A stretch of 64,000 nucleotides of DNA from Streptomyces sp. CA-210063 (GTDB taxonomy: Bacteria > Actinomycetota > Actinomycetes > Streptomycetales > Streptomycetaceae), in contig NZ_CP102512.1 of assembly GCF_024612015.1 (NCBI RefSeq), forward strand, positions 8,122,001 through 8,186,000. The letters run 5' to 3'. Under the pieces are notes generated by a model that saw nothing but the letters and a program-made list of their open reading frames with translations, was not told the origin of the DNA and searched no databases. Shown here in pieces: positions 35,719-44,415 of the stretch. The position numbers and the translations under genes were made by a program. Positions within the stretch are counted from its first letter, which is position 1. Every line of letters begins with the position of its first letter.

Positions 35719-36900
35719 ATGGCTGAGGCTCAGAACATCCCGGTGGGCTCGACCACCGCCGGCCAGATCGCGGTGGCCGCAGAGTCGACCGTCGCCACGC
35801 GCATGAGCGCGCCCCCGTCCTTCGACGTGGCGGACTTCCCGGTCCCGCACGGCCGTGAGGAGGAGTGGCGGTTCACCCCGCTGGAGCGCCTGCGCGGGCT
35901 GCACGACGGCACCGCGGTCGCCACCGGCGACGGCCTGAAGGTCGACATCGACGCCCCCGAGGGCGTCGTCGTCGAGACCGTCGGTCGTGACGACGCCCGC
36001 CTCGGCAAGGCGGGCACCCCGGTGGACCGCGTCGCCGCCCAGGCCTACTCGGCGTTCGAGAAGGCCGGCGTGATCACCGTCCCCAAGGAGACGGTGCTCA
36101 CCGAGCCGATCCGCATCGCCGTGCACGGCGAGGGCGGCACCGCCTTCGCCCACCAGGTCGTGGAACTCGGAGCCTTCGCCGAGGCCGTCGTCGTCATCGA
36201 CCACACCGGTGACGCCGTGCTCGCCGCCAACGTCGACTACGTCCTGGGCGACGGCGCCAAGCTGACCGTCGTCTCCGTCCAGGACTGGGACGACAAGGCC
36301 GTGCACGTGGGCCAGCACAACGCGCTGATCGGCCGGGACGCCACCTTCAAGTCGTTCGTGGTCACCTTCGGCGGCGACCTCGTACGCCTGCACCCGCGCG
36401 TCTCCTACGCCGGCACGGGCGGCGAGGCCGAGCTCTTCGGTCTGTACTTCACGGACGCCGGTCAGCACCAGGAGCACCGCCTCCTCGTCGACCACAACAC
36501 CCCGCACTGCAAGTCCAACGTCGCCTACAAGGGCGCGCTCCAGGGCGACGGCGCCCACGCGGTGTGGATCGGCGACGTGCTCATCGAGGCCAAGGCCGAG
36601 GGCACGGACACGTACGAGATGAACCGCAACCTGGTGCTGACCGACGGCGCCCGCGTCGACTCCGTGCCGAACCTGGAGATCGAGACCGGCGAGATCGTCG
36701 GCGCCGGCCACGCCTCCGCGACCGGCCGGTTCGACGACGAGCAGCTCTTCTACCTGATGGCCCGCGGCATCCCGGCCGACGAGGCCCGTCGCCTGGTGGT
36801 CCGCGGCTTCTTCGCCGAGCTGGTCCAGCAGATCGGCGTGGACGACATCCAGGAACGCCTTCTCGTGAAGATCGACGAGGAGCTGGAGGCCACGGTCTGA
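35719..36900 (+). CDS. sufD: Fe-S cluster assembly subunit SufD
   Basis: A 393-residue SufD, partner of SufB and SufC. The C-terminal family motif FYLMARGIPADEARRLVVRGFF is shared with SufB, and the mid-region has DHNTPHCKSNVAYKG. The ATG lies ten bases after a GAAGAGAG ribosome-binding site. The stop shares one base with the next start (TGATG). Confidence 0.96.
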   Translation: MAEAQNIPVGSTTAGQIAVAAESTVATRMSAPPSFDVADFPVPHGREEEWRFTPLERLRGLHDGTAVATGDGLKVDIDAPEGVVVETVGRDDARLGKAGTPVDRVAAQAYSAFEKAGVITVPKETVLTEPIRIAVHGEGGTAFAHQVVELGAFAEAVVVIDHTGDAVLAANVDYVLGDGAKLTVVSVQDWDDKAVHVGQHNALIGRDATFKSFVVTFGGDLVRLHPRVSYAGTGGEAELFGLYFTDAGQHQEHRLLVDHNTPHCKSNVAYKGALQGDGAHAVWIGDVLIEAKAEGTDTYEMNRNLVLTDGARVDSVPNLEIETGEIVGAGHASATGRFDDEQLFYLMARGIPADEARRLVVRGFFAELVQQIGVDDIQERLLVKIDEELEATV

Positions 36901-37217
36901 TGGCCTTCGTACGCGCCTGTGGGCTGAGCGAGCTGGAGGAGGACACCCCGAAGCGGGTGGAACTCGACGGCACGCCGGTCTCGGTCGTGCAGACCGAGGG
37001 TGAGGTGTTCGCCATCCACGACATCTGCTCCCACGCGAACGTATCGCTCTCCGAGGGCGAGGTGGAGGACTGCCAGATCGAGTGCTGGCTGCACGGCTCC
37101 AGCTTCGACCTCCGCACCGGCAAGCCGTCCGGCCTTCCCGCGACGCGCCCCGTCCCCGTATACCCCGTAAAGATCGAAGGGGACGACGTGCTCGTCTCCC
37201 TCACCCAGGAGTCCTGA
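36900..37217 (+). CDS. Rieske-type [2Fe-2S] ferredoxin in the suf operon
   Basis: A 105-residue Rieske protein with ligand pairs C-S-H (DICSHANVSL, about 42-51) and C-W-L-H (IECWLHG, about 60-66). Such proteins sit between sufD and sufC in most actinobacterial suf operons and may deliver electrons during cluster assembly; their exact job is not settled. The ATG overlaps the sufD stop. Confidence 0.92.
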   Translation: MAFVRACGLSELEEDTPKRVELDGTPVSVVQTEGEVFAIHDICSHANVSLSEGEVEDCQIECWLHGSSFDLRTGKPSGLPATRPVPVYPVKIEGDDVLVSLTQES

Positions 37218-37224
37218 GGCACCC

Positions 37225-37989
37225 ATGGCAACGCTTGAAATCCGAGACCTGCACGTCACCGTCGAGGCCGACAACGCCACGAAGGAGATCCTCAAGGGCG
37301 TCGACCTCACCGTGAAGCAGGGCGAGACGCACGCCATCATGGGCCCCAACGGCTCCGGCAAGTCGACGCTCGCCTACTCGCTCGCGGGTCACCCGAAGTA
37401 CACGATCACCGGCGGCACCGTCACCCTCGACGGCGAGGACGTCCTGGAGATGTCCGTCGACGAGCGCGCCCGCGCGGGCCTGTTCCTGGCGATGCAGTAC
37501 CCGGTCGAGGTCCCCGGCGTCTCGGTCTCCAACTTCCTGCGCACCTCCGCCACCGCCATCCGCGGCGAGGCCCCCAAGCTGCGCACCTGGGTGAAGGAGG
37601 TCAAGGAGGCCATGCAGCGCCTCAACATGGACCCCGCCTTCGCCGAGCGCAACGTCAACGAGGGCTTCTCCGGCGGTGAGAAGAAGCGCCACGAGATCCT
37701 CCAGCTCGAACTGCTCAAGCCGAAGGTCGCGATCCTCGACGAGACCGACTCCGGTCTGGACGTCGACGCGCTCCGGGTCGTCTCCGAGGGCGTCAACCGC
37801 GTCCGTGAGACCGGCGAGGTCGGCACCCTGCTGATCACGCACTACACGCGCATCCTGCGCTACATCAAGCCCGACTTCGTCCACGTCTTCTCCGCGGGCC
37901 GGATCGTCGAGTCCGGCGGCGCCGAACTCGCCGACAAGCTGGAGAACGAGGGATACGAGGCATACACGAAGGGTGGCGTATCCGCGTGA
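37225..37989 (+). CDS. sufC: Fe-S assembly ATPase SufC
   Basis: A 254-residue ABC-type ATPase of the SufBCD scaffold. Walker A GPNGSGKSTL at about 38-47, the SufC-specific signature FSGGEKKRHEILQ and Walker B AILDETDSGLD are all present. It overlaps sufS by four bases. Confidence 0.97.
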   Translation: MATLEIRDLHVTVEADNATKEILKGVDLTVKQGETHAIMGPNGSGKSTLAYSLAGHPKYTITGGTVTLDGEDVLEMSVDERARAGLFLAMQYPVEVPGVSVSNFLRTSATAIRGEAPKLRTWVKEVKEAMQRLNMDPAFAERNVNEGFSGGEKKRHEILQLELLKPKVAILDETDSGLDVDALRVVSEGVNRVRETGEVGTLLITHYTRILRYIKPDFVHVFSAGRIVESGGAELADKLENEGYEAYTKGGVSA

Positions 37990-39242
37990 CACAGCTGCCG
38001 GGCCTCCTCGACACCGAGGCGATCCGCAAGGACTTCCCCATCCTGGACCGCCAGGTCCACGACGGTCAGAAGCTCGTGTACCTGGACAACGCGGCGACCT
38101 CGCAGAAGCCGCGCCAGGTGCTGGACGCCCTGAGCGAGTACTACGAGCGCTACAACGCCAACGTCCACCGCGGTGTGCATGTGCTCGCCGAGGAGGCCAC
38201 GGCGCTGTACGAGGGCGCGCGCGACAAGGTCGCCGCGTTCATCAACGCGCCCAGCCGCGACGAGGTGATCTTCACCAAGAACGCCTCCGAGTCGCTGAAC
38301 CTCGTGGCGAACATGCTCGGCTGGGCCGACGAGCCCTACCGGGTGGACTCCGAGACCGAGATCGTCATCACGGAGATGGAGCACCACTCCAACATCGTGC
38401 CGTGGCAGCTGCTCTCGCAGCGCACCGGCGCGAAGCTGAAGTGGTTCGGCCTCACCGACGACGGCCGCCTGGACCTCTCGAACATCGACGAGATCATCAC
38501 GGAGAAGACGAAGATCGTCTCCTTCGTCCTGGTGTCCAACATCCTCGGCACGATCAACCCCGTCGAGGCGATAGTGCGCCGGGCGCAGGAGGTCGGCGCC
38601 CTGGTCTGCATCGACGCCTCGCAGGCCGCGCCGCACATGCCGTTGGACGTACAGGCCCTCCAGGCCGACTTCGTGGCCTTCACCGGCCACAAGATGTGCG
38701 GCCCGACCGGCATCGGCGTCCTCTGGGGCCGCCAGGAGCTCCTGGAGGACCTGCCCCCGTTCCTGGGCGGCGGCGAGATGATCGAGACGGTGTCGATGCA
38801 CTCGTCGACCTACGCCCCCGCCCCGCACAAGTTCGAGGCGGGCACGCCCCCGATCGCCCAGGCGGTCGGTCTCGGCGCGGCGATCGACTACCTGACCTCG
38901 ATCGGCATGGACAAGATCCTCGCCCACGAGCACGCGATCACCGAGTACGCCGTGAAGCGGCTGACGGAGGTCCCGGGCCTCAGGATCATCGGTCCCGCCA
39001 CGGCCGAGGAGCGGGGCGCGGCGATCTCCTTCACACTCGGTGACATCCACCCGCACGACGTGGGCCAGGTCCTCGACGAACAGGGCATCGCGGTCCGGGT
39101 CGGCCACCACTGCGCCCGACCCGTCTGCCTGCGCTACGGAATTCCCGCGACCACCCGAGCGTCGTTCTATCTGTACTCCACGCCGGCCGAGATCGACGCG
39201 CTGGTCGAAGGCCTGGAGCACGTACGGAACTTCTTCGGCTGA
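37986..39242 (+). CDS. sufS: Cysteine desulfurase SufS
   Basis: A 418-residue group II PLP desulfurase that supplies sulfur as persulfide. PLP Lys236 lies in TGHKMCGPTG, and the active-site Cys376 in RVGHHCARP is on the short loop typical of SufS. It starts with GTG inside the sufC stop (GTGA). The persulfide should pass to SufU, encoded next. Confidence 0.96.
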   Translation: MTQLPGLLDTEAIRKDFPILDRQVHDGQKLVYLDNAATSQKPRQVLDALSEYYERYNANVHRGVHVLAEEATALYEGARDKVAAFINAPSRDEVIFTKNASESLNLVANMLGWADEPYRVDSETEIVITEMEHHSNIVPWQLLSQRTGAKLKWFGLTDDGRLDLSNIDEIITEKTKIVSFVLVSNILGTINPVEAIVRRAQEVGALVCIDASQAAPHMPLDVQALQADFVAFTGHKMCGPTGIGVLWGRQELLEDLPPFLGGGEMIETVSMHSSTYAPAPHKFEAGTPPIAQAVGLGAAIDYLTSIGMDKILAHEHAITEYAVKRLTEVPGLRIIGPATAEERGAAISFTLGDIHPHDVGQVLDEQGIAVRVGHHCARPVCLRYGIPATTRASFYLYSTPAEIDALVEGLEHVRNFFG

Positions 39243-39258
39243 TGGGACGAGCGATCGT

Positions 39259-39723
39259 ATGAAGCTGGACTCGATGTACCAGGAAGTCATCCTGGACCAC
39301 TACAAGCACCCGCACGGGCGGGGCTTGCGGGATGGCGACGCCGAGGTGCACCACGTGAACCCGACGTGCGGCGACGAGATCACGCTGCGAGTGAAGTACG
39401 ACGGCACGACCATCCAGGACGTCTCGTACGAGGGCCAGGGCTGCTCGATCAGCCAGGCCTCGGCCTCCGTACTGAACGACCTGCTCGTCGGCAAGGACCT
39501 GGCCGCGGCGCAGAAGATCCAGGAGACCTTCCTGGAGCTGATGCAGTCCAAGGGCCGGATCGAGCCGGACGACGCGATGGAGGAGGTGCTGGAGGACGCG
39601 GTCGCGTTCGCCGGTGTCTCCAAGTACCCGGCCCGGGTGAAGTGCGCCCTCCTCAGCTGGATGGCGTGGAAGGACGCGACGGCCCAGGCGCTGGGCGCCG
39701 AAGCCGAAAGGAAGACGGCATGA
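39259..39723 (+). CDS. sufU: Zinc-dependent sulfurtransferase SufU
   Basis: A 154-residue SufU with the zinc ligands Cys37, Asp39, Cys62 and Cys129 (NPTCGD, GQGCSIS, VKCALL) and the insert that separates SufU from IscU. It takes sulfur from SufS. The ATG gives MKLDSMYQEVILDHYKHP, the canonical start; the longer frame overlaps sufS. The stop overlaps the next gene (ATGA). Confidence 0.95.
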   Translation: MKLDSMYQEVILDHYKHPHGRGLRDGDAEVHHVNPTCGDEITLRVKYDGTTIQDVSYEGQGCSISQASASVLNDLLVGKDLAAAQKIQETFLELMQSKGRIEPDDAMEEVLEDAVAFAGVSKYPARVKCALLSWMAWKDATAQALGAEAERKTA

Positions 39724-40052
39724 GCGACACAGTGGAGATGAAGCCGGCCTCCGAGGAGGAGGTCCGCGAGGCCCTGTACGACGTCGTCGACCCCGAGCTG
39801 GGCATCGACGTCGTCAACCTCGGCCTCATCTACGGCATCCACATCGACGACGCGAACATCGCGACGATCGACATGACCCTGACCTCGGCGGCCTGTCCGC
39901 TGACGGACGTCATCGAGGACCAGGCCAAGTCCGCCACCGACGGCCTCGTCAACGAACTCCGCATCAACTGGGTCTGGATGCCCCCGTGGGGCCCCGACAA
40001 GATCACGGACGACGGCCGCGAGCAGCTCAGGGCGCTCGGGTTCAACGTCTGA
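39720..40052 (+). CDS. sufT: MIP18/DUF59 Fe-S assembly factor SufT
   Basis: A 110-residue DUF59 protein with the family signature DPELGIDVVNLGLIY (about 24-38) and the conserved TSAACPLTD motif (Cys about 59). SufT-type factors help mature Fe-S proteins. It is the last gene of the suf operon and is followed by a strong hairpin. Confidence 0.93.
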   Translation: MSDTVEMKPASEEEVREALYDVVDPELGIDVVNLGLIYGIHIDDANIATIDMTLTSAACPLTDVIEDQAKSATDGLVNELRINWVWMPPWGPDKITDDGREQLRALGFNV

Positions 40053-40059
40053 GATCCAT

Positions 40060-40108
40060 GGACATGGGTGTGGCCCCCGGCGAATCGCCGGGGGCCACAC
40101 CCATGTCC
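40060..40108. terminator. Strong bidirectional hairpin after the suf operon
   Basis: A perfect 23-bp stem with a 3-base loop starts 8 bases after the sufT stop and 15 bases from the convergent AbfB-domain gene stop. It should terminate both transcripts. Confidence 0.85.
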
Positions 40109-40122
40109 GGTGCACGGGCCGG

Positions 40123-41028
40123 TCAGGAGAAGCCCTTCACCAGCTGAAACGTGGCGTCCGCGAAGAACTGGCCGCTGTGCTCGGGGCGTTCGAGGCGGAG
40201 CTGGAAGTTCCGGTGGCGGACGAAGTGGCCGGGGTAGTTCACCGACTCCAGCATGATCGAGTCCGAGGAGTACGCGGAGCGGGGGCAGAACGTGGCGTCC
40301 TGCTTGAAGAGCCGGGAGCCGTCGTGGCCGGCCGCGCGGAGCACGAAGTTCTGGTGGCGCACGTAGCGGCCGTCCGTCATGCGGAAGGAGTAGCAGGAGG
40401 AGTCCGCGAGGCCGGAGACGACCTTGAAGGAGGAGTCCTCCCTGGTCTCGCTTCCGCTGCGGGAGCTCACCTGGTCCAGTTGGATCACACCGCTGCGCAG
40501 GTGCCAGTAGCGGTCCGGGTAGTAGACGGACCGTACGGACTTACGGGTGGTGGTGGACGGCGGCTTCTTGGGGGGCGTGGTCGACTTCGGCGGCTCGGAA
40601 GTCGGCTTGGCACCGCCCTGCTGGCTCTCGGACGAGTCGGAGTCCCCTGACTCCTTGTCCTTGTCGTCGTTCTTCGAGCCGTCCTTGGACTCCTGCGGCT
40701 TCGTCAGGCCGCTCTTGCCGTCCGGCGCCGAGGTCGCGGAGGGCGACGCGGGCGGGAGGGAGAGGGCGGGAACGACTCCGTCGTCCGCGGCGGTGGTGGT
40801 ACGGCCGTCGTTCTGTGACGATTCGTCAGGTCCCATGCCCTGCAAGGTGATCGCGGTCACGCAGGAGGAGACGACGGCGAGGGCGAGGGCGCCGGCCAGC
40901 CACAGGCGGCGCGTGCCCGGTATTCGGGTGTCGTTCGGGGCGACACCCGTCTCCCACACCTTCGAGGATCTGAGCACGGGAAGGTTGGGCGTCTCGTCCG
41001 GATCAGGTCCGGGCTTCTTTGGCGGCAT
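40123..41028 (-). CDS. Membrane-anchored AbfB-domain protein
   Basis: A 301-residue protein. A cytoplasmic N-terminus of about 45 residues precedes one membrane segment (LWLAGALALAVVSSCVTAI, about 42-60). A Ser/Thr/Asp/Lys/Pro-rich extracellular linker (about 65-165) follows. The C-terminal beta-trefoil-like AbfB domain has repeats of the form RHQNFVLRA and RHRNFQLRL. AbfB domains bind arabinofuranose side chains; without a catalytic domain it may bind cell-wall or plant polysaccharide. I chose the ATG at 41028 for its AAGGA site seven bases upstream. Confidence 0.82.
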   Translation of the reverse strand: MPPKKPGPDPDETPNLPVLRSSKVWETGVAPNDTRIPGTRRLWLAGALALAVVSSCVTAITLQGMGPDESSQNDGRTTTAADDGVVPALSLPPASPSATSAPDGKSGLTKPQESKDGSKNDDKDKESGDSDSSESQQGGAKPTSEPPKSTTPPKKPPSTTTRKSVRSVYYPDRYWHLRSGVIQLDQVSSRSGSETREDSSFKVVSGLADSSCYSFRMTDGRYVRHQNFVLRAAGHDGSRLFKQDATFCPRSAYSSDSIMLESVNYPGHFVRHRNFQLRLERPEHSGQFFADATFQLVKGFS

Positions 41029-41281
41029 GCGCGGTTCCTTCGGCGTCGCCAAAGGCGGACGCGAATCGTCATGCGGATCGGGGACGGTGGTACGTGTCAC
41101 CCGTGTGTGAAAACCCTGGCGGTCGTCACGCATCCGGGAGATTGACCGTTGAAACAGTAGTGGACCACGTGGTGTGCGGGGAGCCCTTTCCGAGAGCGCT
41201 TGCATAACAGAACGGCCCCGAAAACAGGGCCTCTTGCTGCTCGTCGACGGTCAATTCCATCCATAAGCACGCCCGTACGGC

Positions 41282-41325
41282 TGATGTGTACGGGCGTACG
41301 CATCATGTGTACGATCGTACACATG
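41282..41325. promoter_or_regulatory. Twin palindromic operators before the SMR/TetR operon
   Basis: A perfect 22-bp palindrome centred on GTACGATCGTAC covers 41304-41325 and includes the ATG of the exporter gene. An imperfect relative (TGATGTGTACG...TACGCATCA) lies just upstream at 41282-41305. This is the layout of TetR-repressor operators, and the TetR gene is second in the operon. Confidence 0.75.
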
Positions 41326-41643
41326 GGATATCTGTTGCTCGCCGGCGCCATAGCCGCCGAAGTGGCCGCCACCACCGCCATGAAGTACAGCGAGGGCTTC
41401 AGCAAGTTGTGGCCGTCGTTGGTCACCGGGGTGGGTTACCTCGTCTCCTTCGTGCTGCTCGCCCAGGCGCTGAAGTCGATGTCGATCGGCACGGCGTACG
41501 CGATCTGGTCCGGGGCCGGCACCGCGACGGTCGCCGTGCTCGGGCTGGTGCTCTTCGGGGAGGGGCTGAGCCTTGCCAAGGCCGCCGGGATCGTGCTGAT
41601 CATCGCGGGAGTGGTGGTGCTGAACCTGGGAGGCGCCCACTGA
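41323..41643 (+). CDS. Small multidrug resistance (SMR) family exporter
   Basis: A 106-residue four-helix protein. Glu15 in AGAIAAEVAATTAMK is the proton/substrate carboxylate of EmrE-like transporters, and the IGTAYAIWSGAGT motif follows helix 2. It pumps cationic compounds or guanidinium-like substrates. The ATG lies inside a palindrome and has no ribosome-binding site, so the mRNA may be leaderless. The stop overlaps the TetR start. Confidence 0.92.
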   Translation: MGYLLLAGAIAAEVAATTAMKYSEGFSKLWPSLVTGVGYLVSFVLLAQALKSMSIGTAYAIWSGAGTATVAVLGLVLFGEGLSLAKAAGIVLIIAGVVVLNLGGAH

Positions 41644-42179
41644 TGGCCCGGCGTCACGACCCCGAGCGGCGGCAGCGGATCATCGACGCGGCGATCCGGG
41701 TAGTCGGGGCGAAGGGCATCGCCGGACTGAGCCACCGGACCGTGGCCGCCGAGGCGGACGTACCGCTCGGCTCGACGACGTACCACTTCAAGACCCTCGA
41801 CGAGCTGATGGTCGCCGCCCTGCGGCAGGCCAACGAGGGCTTCGCGAAGACCGTCGCCGCACGCGCCGCCCTGGGGGACCCCGACACCGACCTGGCCACC
41901 GAACTCGCCGCGCTGGGCAGCGAATGGCTCGCCGGGGACCGTACGGGCGTGGAGGTGGAGTACGAGCTCTACCTCGCCGCCCTGCGCCGGCCCGCCCTCA
42001 GGCCCGTCGCCGACGAGTGGGGCCGGGGCTTCGCCGACATCCTCGCCCGCCGCACCGACCCGGTGACCGCGCGGGCGCTGGTCGCGCTGGTCGACGGCAT
42101 CTGCTTGCAGGTCCTGCTCACGGGGGCGCCGTACGACGAGGAGTACGCGCGGGAGGTGCTGGCGCGGGTGATTCCCTGA
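41643..42179 (+). CDS. TetR-family repressor of the SMR exporter
   Basis: A 178-residue TetR regulator with the N-terminal helix-turn-helix GIAGLSHRTVAAEADVPLGS and TYHFKTLDELM. It is coupled to the exporter gene by TGATG and most likely represses both by binding the palindromes at 41282-41325. The C-terminal ligand domain is typical in size for the TetR_C-type group. Confidence 0.9.
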   Translation: MARRHDPERRQRIIDAAIRVVGAKGIAGLSHRTVAAEADVPLGSTTYHFKTLDELMVAALRQANEGFAKTVAARAALGDPDTDLATELAALGSEWLAGDRTGVEVEYELYLAALRRPALRPVADEWGRGFADILARRTDPVTARALVALVDGICLQVLLTGAPYDEEYAREVLARVIP

Positions 42180-42332
42180 GCCGCGGTCCCGGGCGGGCGT
42201 TCCGTGCCGCGGTCCGGTCCCTGAGGGGAGAGAACCCGGTGCGCTCGTAGGGAACCCGGTGACCGGACCGCACCCTGAGACGCCCCCGCCGCCGGTTGGC
42301 CCGTACAGCCCCCGGACGGTTAGGTTGCCCTC

Positions 42333-43322
42333 ATGACCGACACGACTGCTCCTCGCACCACCGGCGCCGTGGCCGCCGGCCTCGCCACGATCGCCGCCGA
42401 CGGCACCGTTCTGGACACCTGGTTCCCCGCGCCCGAGCTCGCCGCCGAGCCGGGCCCTTCCGGCACCGAGCGGCTGACCGCCGAGCAGGCCGCGCAGCTG
42501 CTGGGCGGCGGCGCGACCGCGGCGATCGGTCAGGACACCCGCCGGGGCGTCGAAGTGGTCGCGGTCCGCACGGTCATCTCCTCGCTCGACGACAAGCCGG
42601 TCGACACGCACGACACCTACCTGCGCCTCCACCTGCTCTCCCACCGCCTGGTCAAGCCGCACGGCCAGAGCCTGGACGGCATCTTCGGCCTCCTCGCCAA
42701 CGTCGCCTGGACCTCGCTCGGCCCGGTCGCCGTCGACGAGCTGGAGAAGGTGCGCCTCAACGCGCGCGCCGAGGGCCTGCACCTCCAGGTCACCTCCGTC
42801 GACAAGTTCCCGCGCATGACGGACTACGTCGCCCCCAAGGGCGTCCGGATCGCCGACGCCGACCGTGTCCGCCTCGGCGCGCACCTCGCCGAGGGCACCA
42901 CGGTCATGCACGAGGGCTTCGTCAACTTCAACGCGGGCACCCTCGGCACGTCGATGGTCGAGGGCCGTATCTCCGCCGGTGTCGTCGTCGGCGACGGCTC
43001 GGACATCGGCGGCGGCGCCTCCACCATGGGCACCCTGTCCGGCGGCGGCAACGTCATCATCGCCATCGGCGAGCGCTGCCTGATCGGCGCCGAGGCGGGC
43101 GTCGGCATCGCGCTGGGCGACGAGTGCGTCGTCGAGGCCGGCCTCTACGTCACCGCCGGCACCCGCGTCACCATGCCCGACGGCCAGGTCGTCAAGGCCC
43201 GCGAGCTCTCCGGCGCCTCGAACATCCTCTTCCGCCGCAACTCGGTCACCGGCACGGTCGAGGCCCGCCCGAACAACGCGGTCTGGGGCGGCCTGAACGA
43301 GATCCTGCACAGCCACAACTGA
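42333..43322 (+). CDS. dapD: Tetrahydrodipicolinate N-succinyltransferase
   Basis: A 329-residue acyltransferase of lysine/meso-diaminopimelate synthesis. The C-terminal left-handed beta-helix shows hexapeptide-type repeats ([29 protein letters not shown]) and ends with [15 protein letters not shown], typical of the actinobacterial DapD group. A dapA-like gene lies 2.3 kb to the right. Confidence 0.94.
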   Translation: MTDTTAPRTTGAVAAGLATIAADGTVLDTWFPAPELAAEPGPSGTERLTAEQAAQLLGGGATAAIGQDTRRGVEVVAVRTVISSLDDKPVDTHDTYLRLHLLSHRLVKPHGQSLDGIFGLLANVAWTSLGPVAVDELEKVRLNARAEGLHLQVTSVDKFPRMTDYVAPKGVRIADADRVRLGAHLAEGTTVMHEGFVNFNAGTLGTSMVEGRISAGVVVGDGSDIGGGASTMGTLSGGGNVIIAIGERCLIGAEAGVGIALGDECVVEAGLYVTAGTRVTMPDGQVVKARELSGASNILFRRNSVTGTVEARPNNAVWGGLNEILHSHN

Positions 43323-43426
43323 CTCCGTACGGGTTGCCCGGCGTGACCTCGGCCCGGTCCAGGCAGATGAACTGGTGGACGCCATGTCCGATCAGTGGCC
43401 GAACCGACGAAATGAGGGGCTGAGGG

Positions 43427-43651
43427 ATGAGGAACGACCGGGCGAGGACCGTGACGCGAGTGGTCACGGGGGTGCTGGCCACGGTGGCGGTGTGCTGGCT
43501 GCCGACCGGGGCCGCGCACGCCGACGAGACCAACAAGTCCTCGCACAACGGCCCCCGGATCGGGCTCATCAACGTCGGGCAGGTCGACGACCCGATGGAG
43601 GACGTGCTGGAGCACACCCTGCTGTTCGGTGACGGGTACCGCTGGGGCTGA
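43427..43651 (+). CDS. Small secreted protein of unknown function
   Basis: A 74-residue protein with a clear signal peptide: basic RARTVTR, hydrophobic VVTGVLATVAVCWL, and an AHA-D cleavage site near 32. This leaves a mature peptide of about 42 residues with Asp/Glu/His content and no cysteine. A GAGGGGC-rich ribosome-binding region precedes the ATG. Function unknown; it is followed by a strong hairpin. Confidence 0.72.
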   Translation: MRNDRARTVTRVVTGVLATVAVCWLPTGAAHADETNKSSHNGPRIGLINVGQVDDPMEDVLEHTLLFGDGYRWG

Positions 43652-43672
43652 TCCGCACGGCCGGCCGTATGG

Positions 43673-43712
43673 TCCGGGGCCCGTACGCGTTCACACGCGT
43701 ACGGGCCCCGGA
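43673..43712 (+). terminator. Terminator hairpin after the small secreted protein
   Basis: A perfect 18-bp stem with a 4-base loop is followed by TCTGTTTC, beginning 21 bases after the stop. Confidence 0.82.
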
Positions 43713-43857
43713 TCTGTTTCCCGGCGCTTTTCGGTCGTCTTTGTCATTCGTCTTTTTCAGCGTCTTTTCGTCGTCCCGGCATAGCGGCGGGCGGGTCGGC
43801 GCGTCACAAGGGGCACAGGGGCGGGACACGGGGCCCGCCGGGGAAGAGAAGGTGACG

Positions 43858-44415
43858 ATGGATGCCGCGGGGCAGGAGAGTTTCCGGGAGTTCGTGGCCG
43901 GGCGGTCGTCGGCGCTGCTGAAGACGGCCGTGCTGCTGAGCGGCGGGGACCGGCACGCCGCCGAGGACCTGCTGCAGAACGCGCTGATCAAGGCCGCCGG
44001 ACGCTGGCAGCGGATCGACGAGCCGGAGGCCTACGTACGGCGGATCCTCTACCGGCAGCAGGTCAGCCGGTGGCGGCTGAAGTGGCGGCGCCGGGAGCTG
44101 ACCGTCGCCGAGCCGCCGGAGAGCGGCGGCGCCGTGGACGGCGCGGCCGGGGTGGAGCTGCGGCTCGTCATGCGCGGGGCGCTGGCCCGGCTGACCGCCC
44201 GGCAGCGGACCGTGCTGGTGCTCCGCTACTTCGAGGACCTGCCCGAGCGGGAGGTGGCCCGGATCCTCGGCTGCTCGGTCGGGACCGTCCGGTCCACCAC
44301 CCACCGCTCGCTCGCCCGGCTGCGCGCGCTCGCGCCCGAGCTGGCCGCCCTCGGTCCCGCCGAGGCCGAGCAGCAGCCGTCCCGTGATTTCTCGCCCGTG
44401 GAGGTGCGTCCGTGA
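43858..44415 (+). CDS. ECF sigma factor of the SigE-like (sigma-24) group
   Basis: A 185-residue RNA polymerase sigma factor. Region 2 (LLKTAVLLSGGDRHAAEDLLQNALIKA, WQRIDEPEAYVRRILYRQ) and region 4 (LTARQRTVLVLRYFEDLPEREVARILGCSVGTVRSTTHRSLARLR) are complete. This matches the Streptomyces SigE-family type without a classical zinc anti-sigma partner. I took the ATG; a GTG two codons earlier is possible. It is coupled by GTGA to a membrane protein that is its likely regulator. Confidence 0.9.
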   Translation: MDAAGQESFREFVAGRSSALLKTAVLLSGGDRHAAEDLLQNALIKAAGRWQRIDEPEAYVRRILYRQQVSRWRLKWRRRELTVAEPPESGGAVDGAAGVELRLVMRGALARLTARQRTVLVLRYFEDLPEREVARILGCSVGTVRSTTHRSLARLRALAPELAALGPAEAEQQPSRDFSPVEVRP

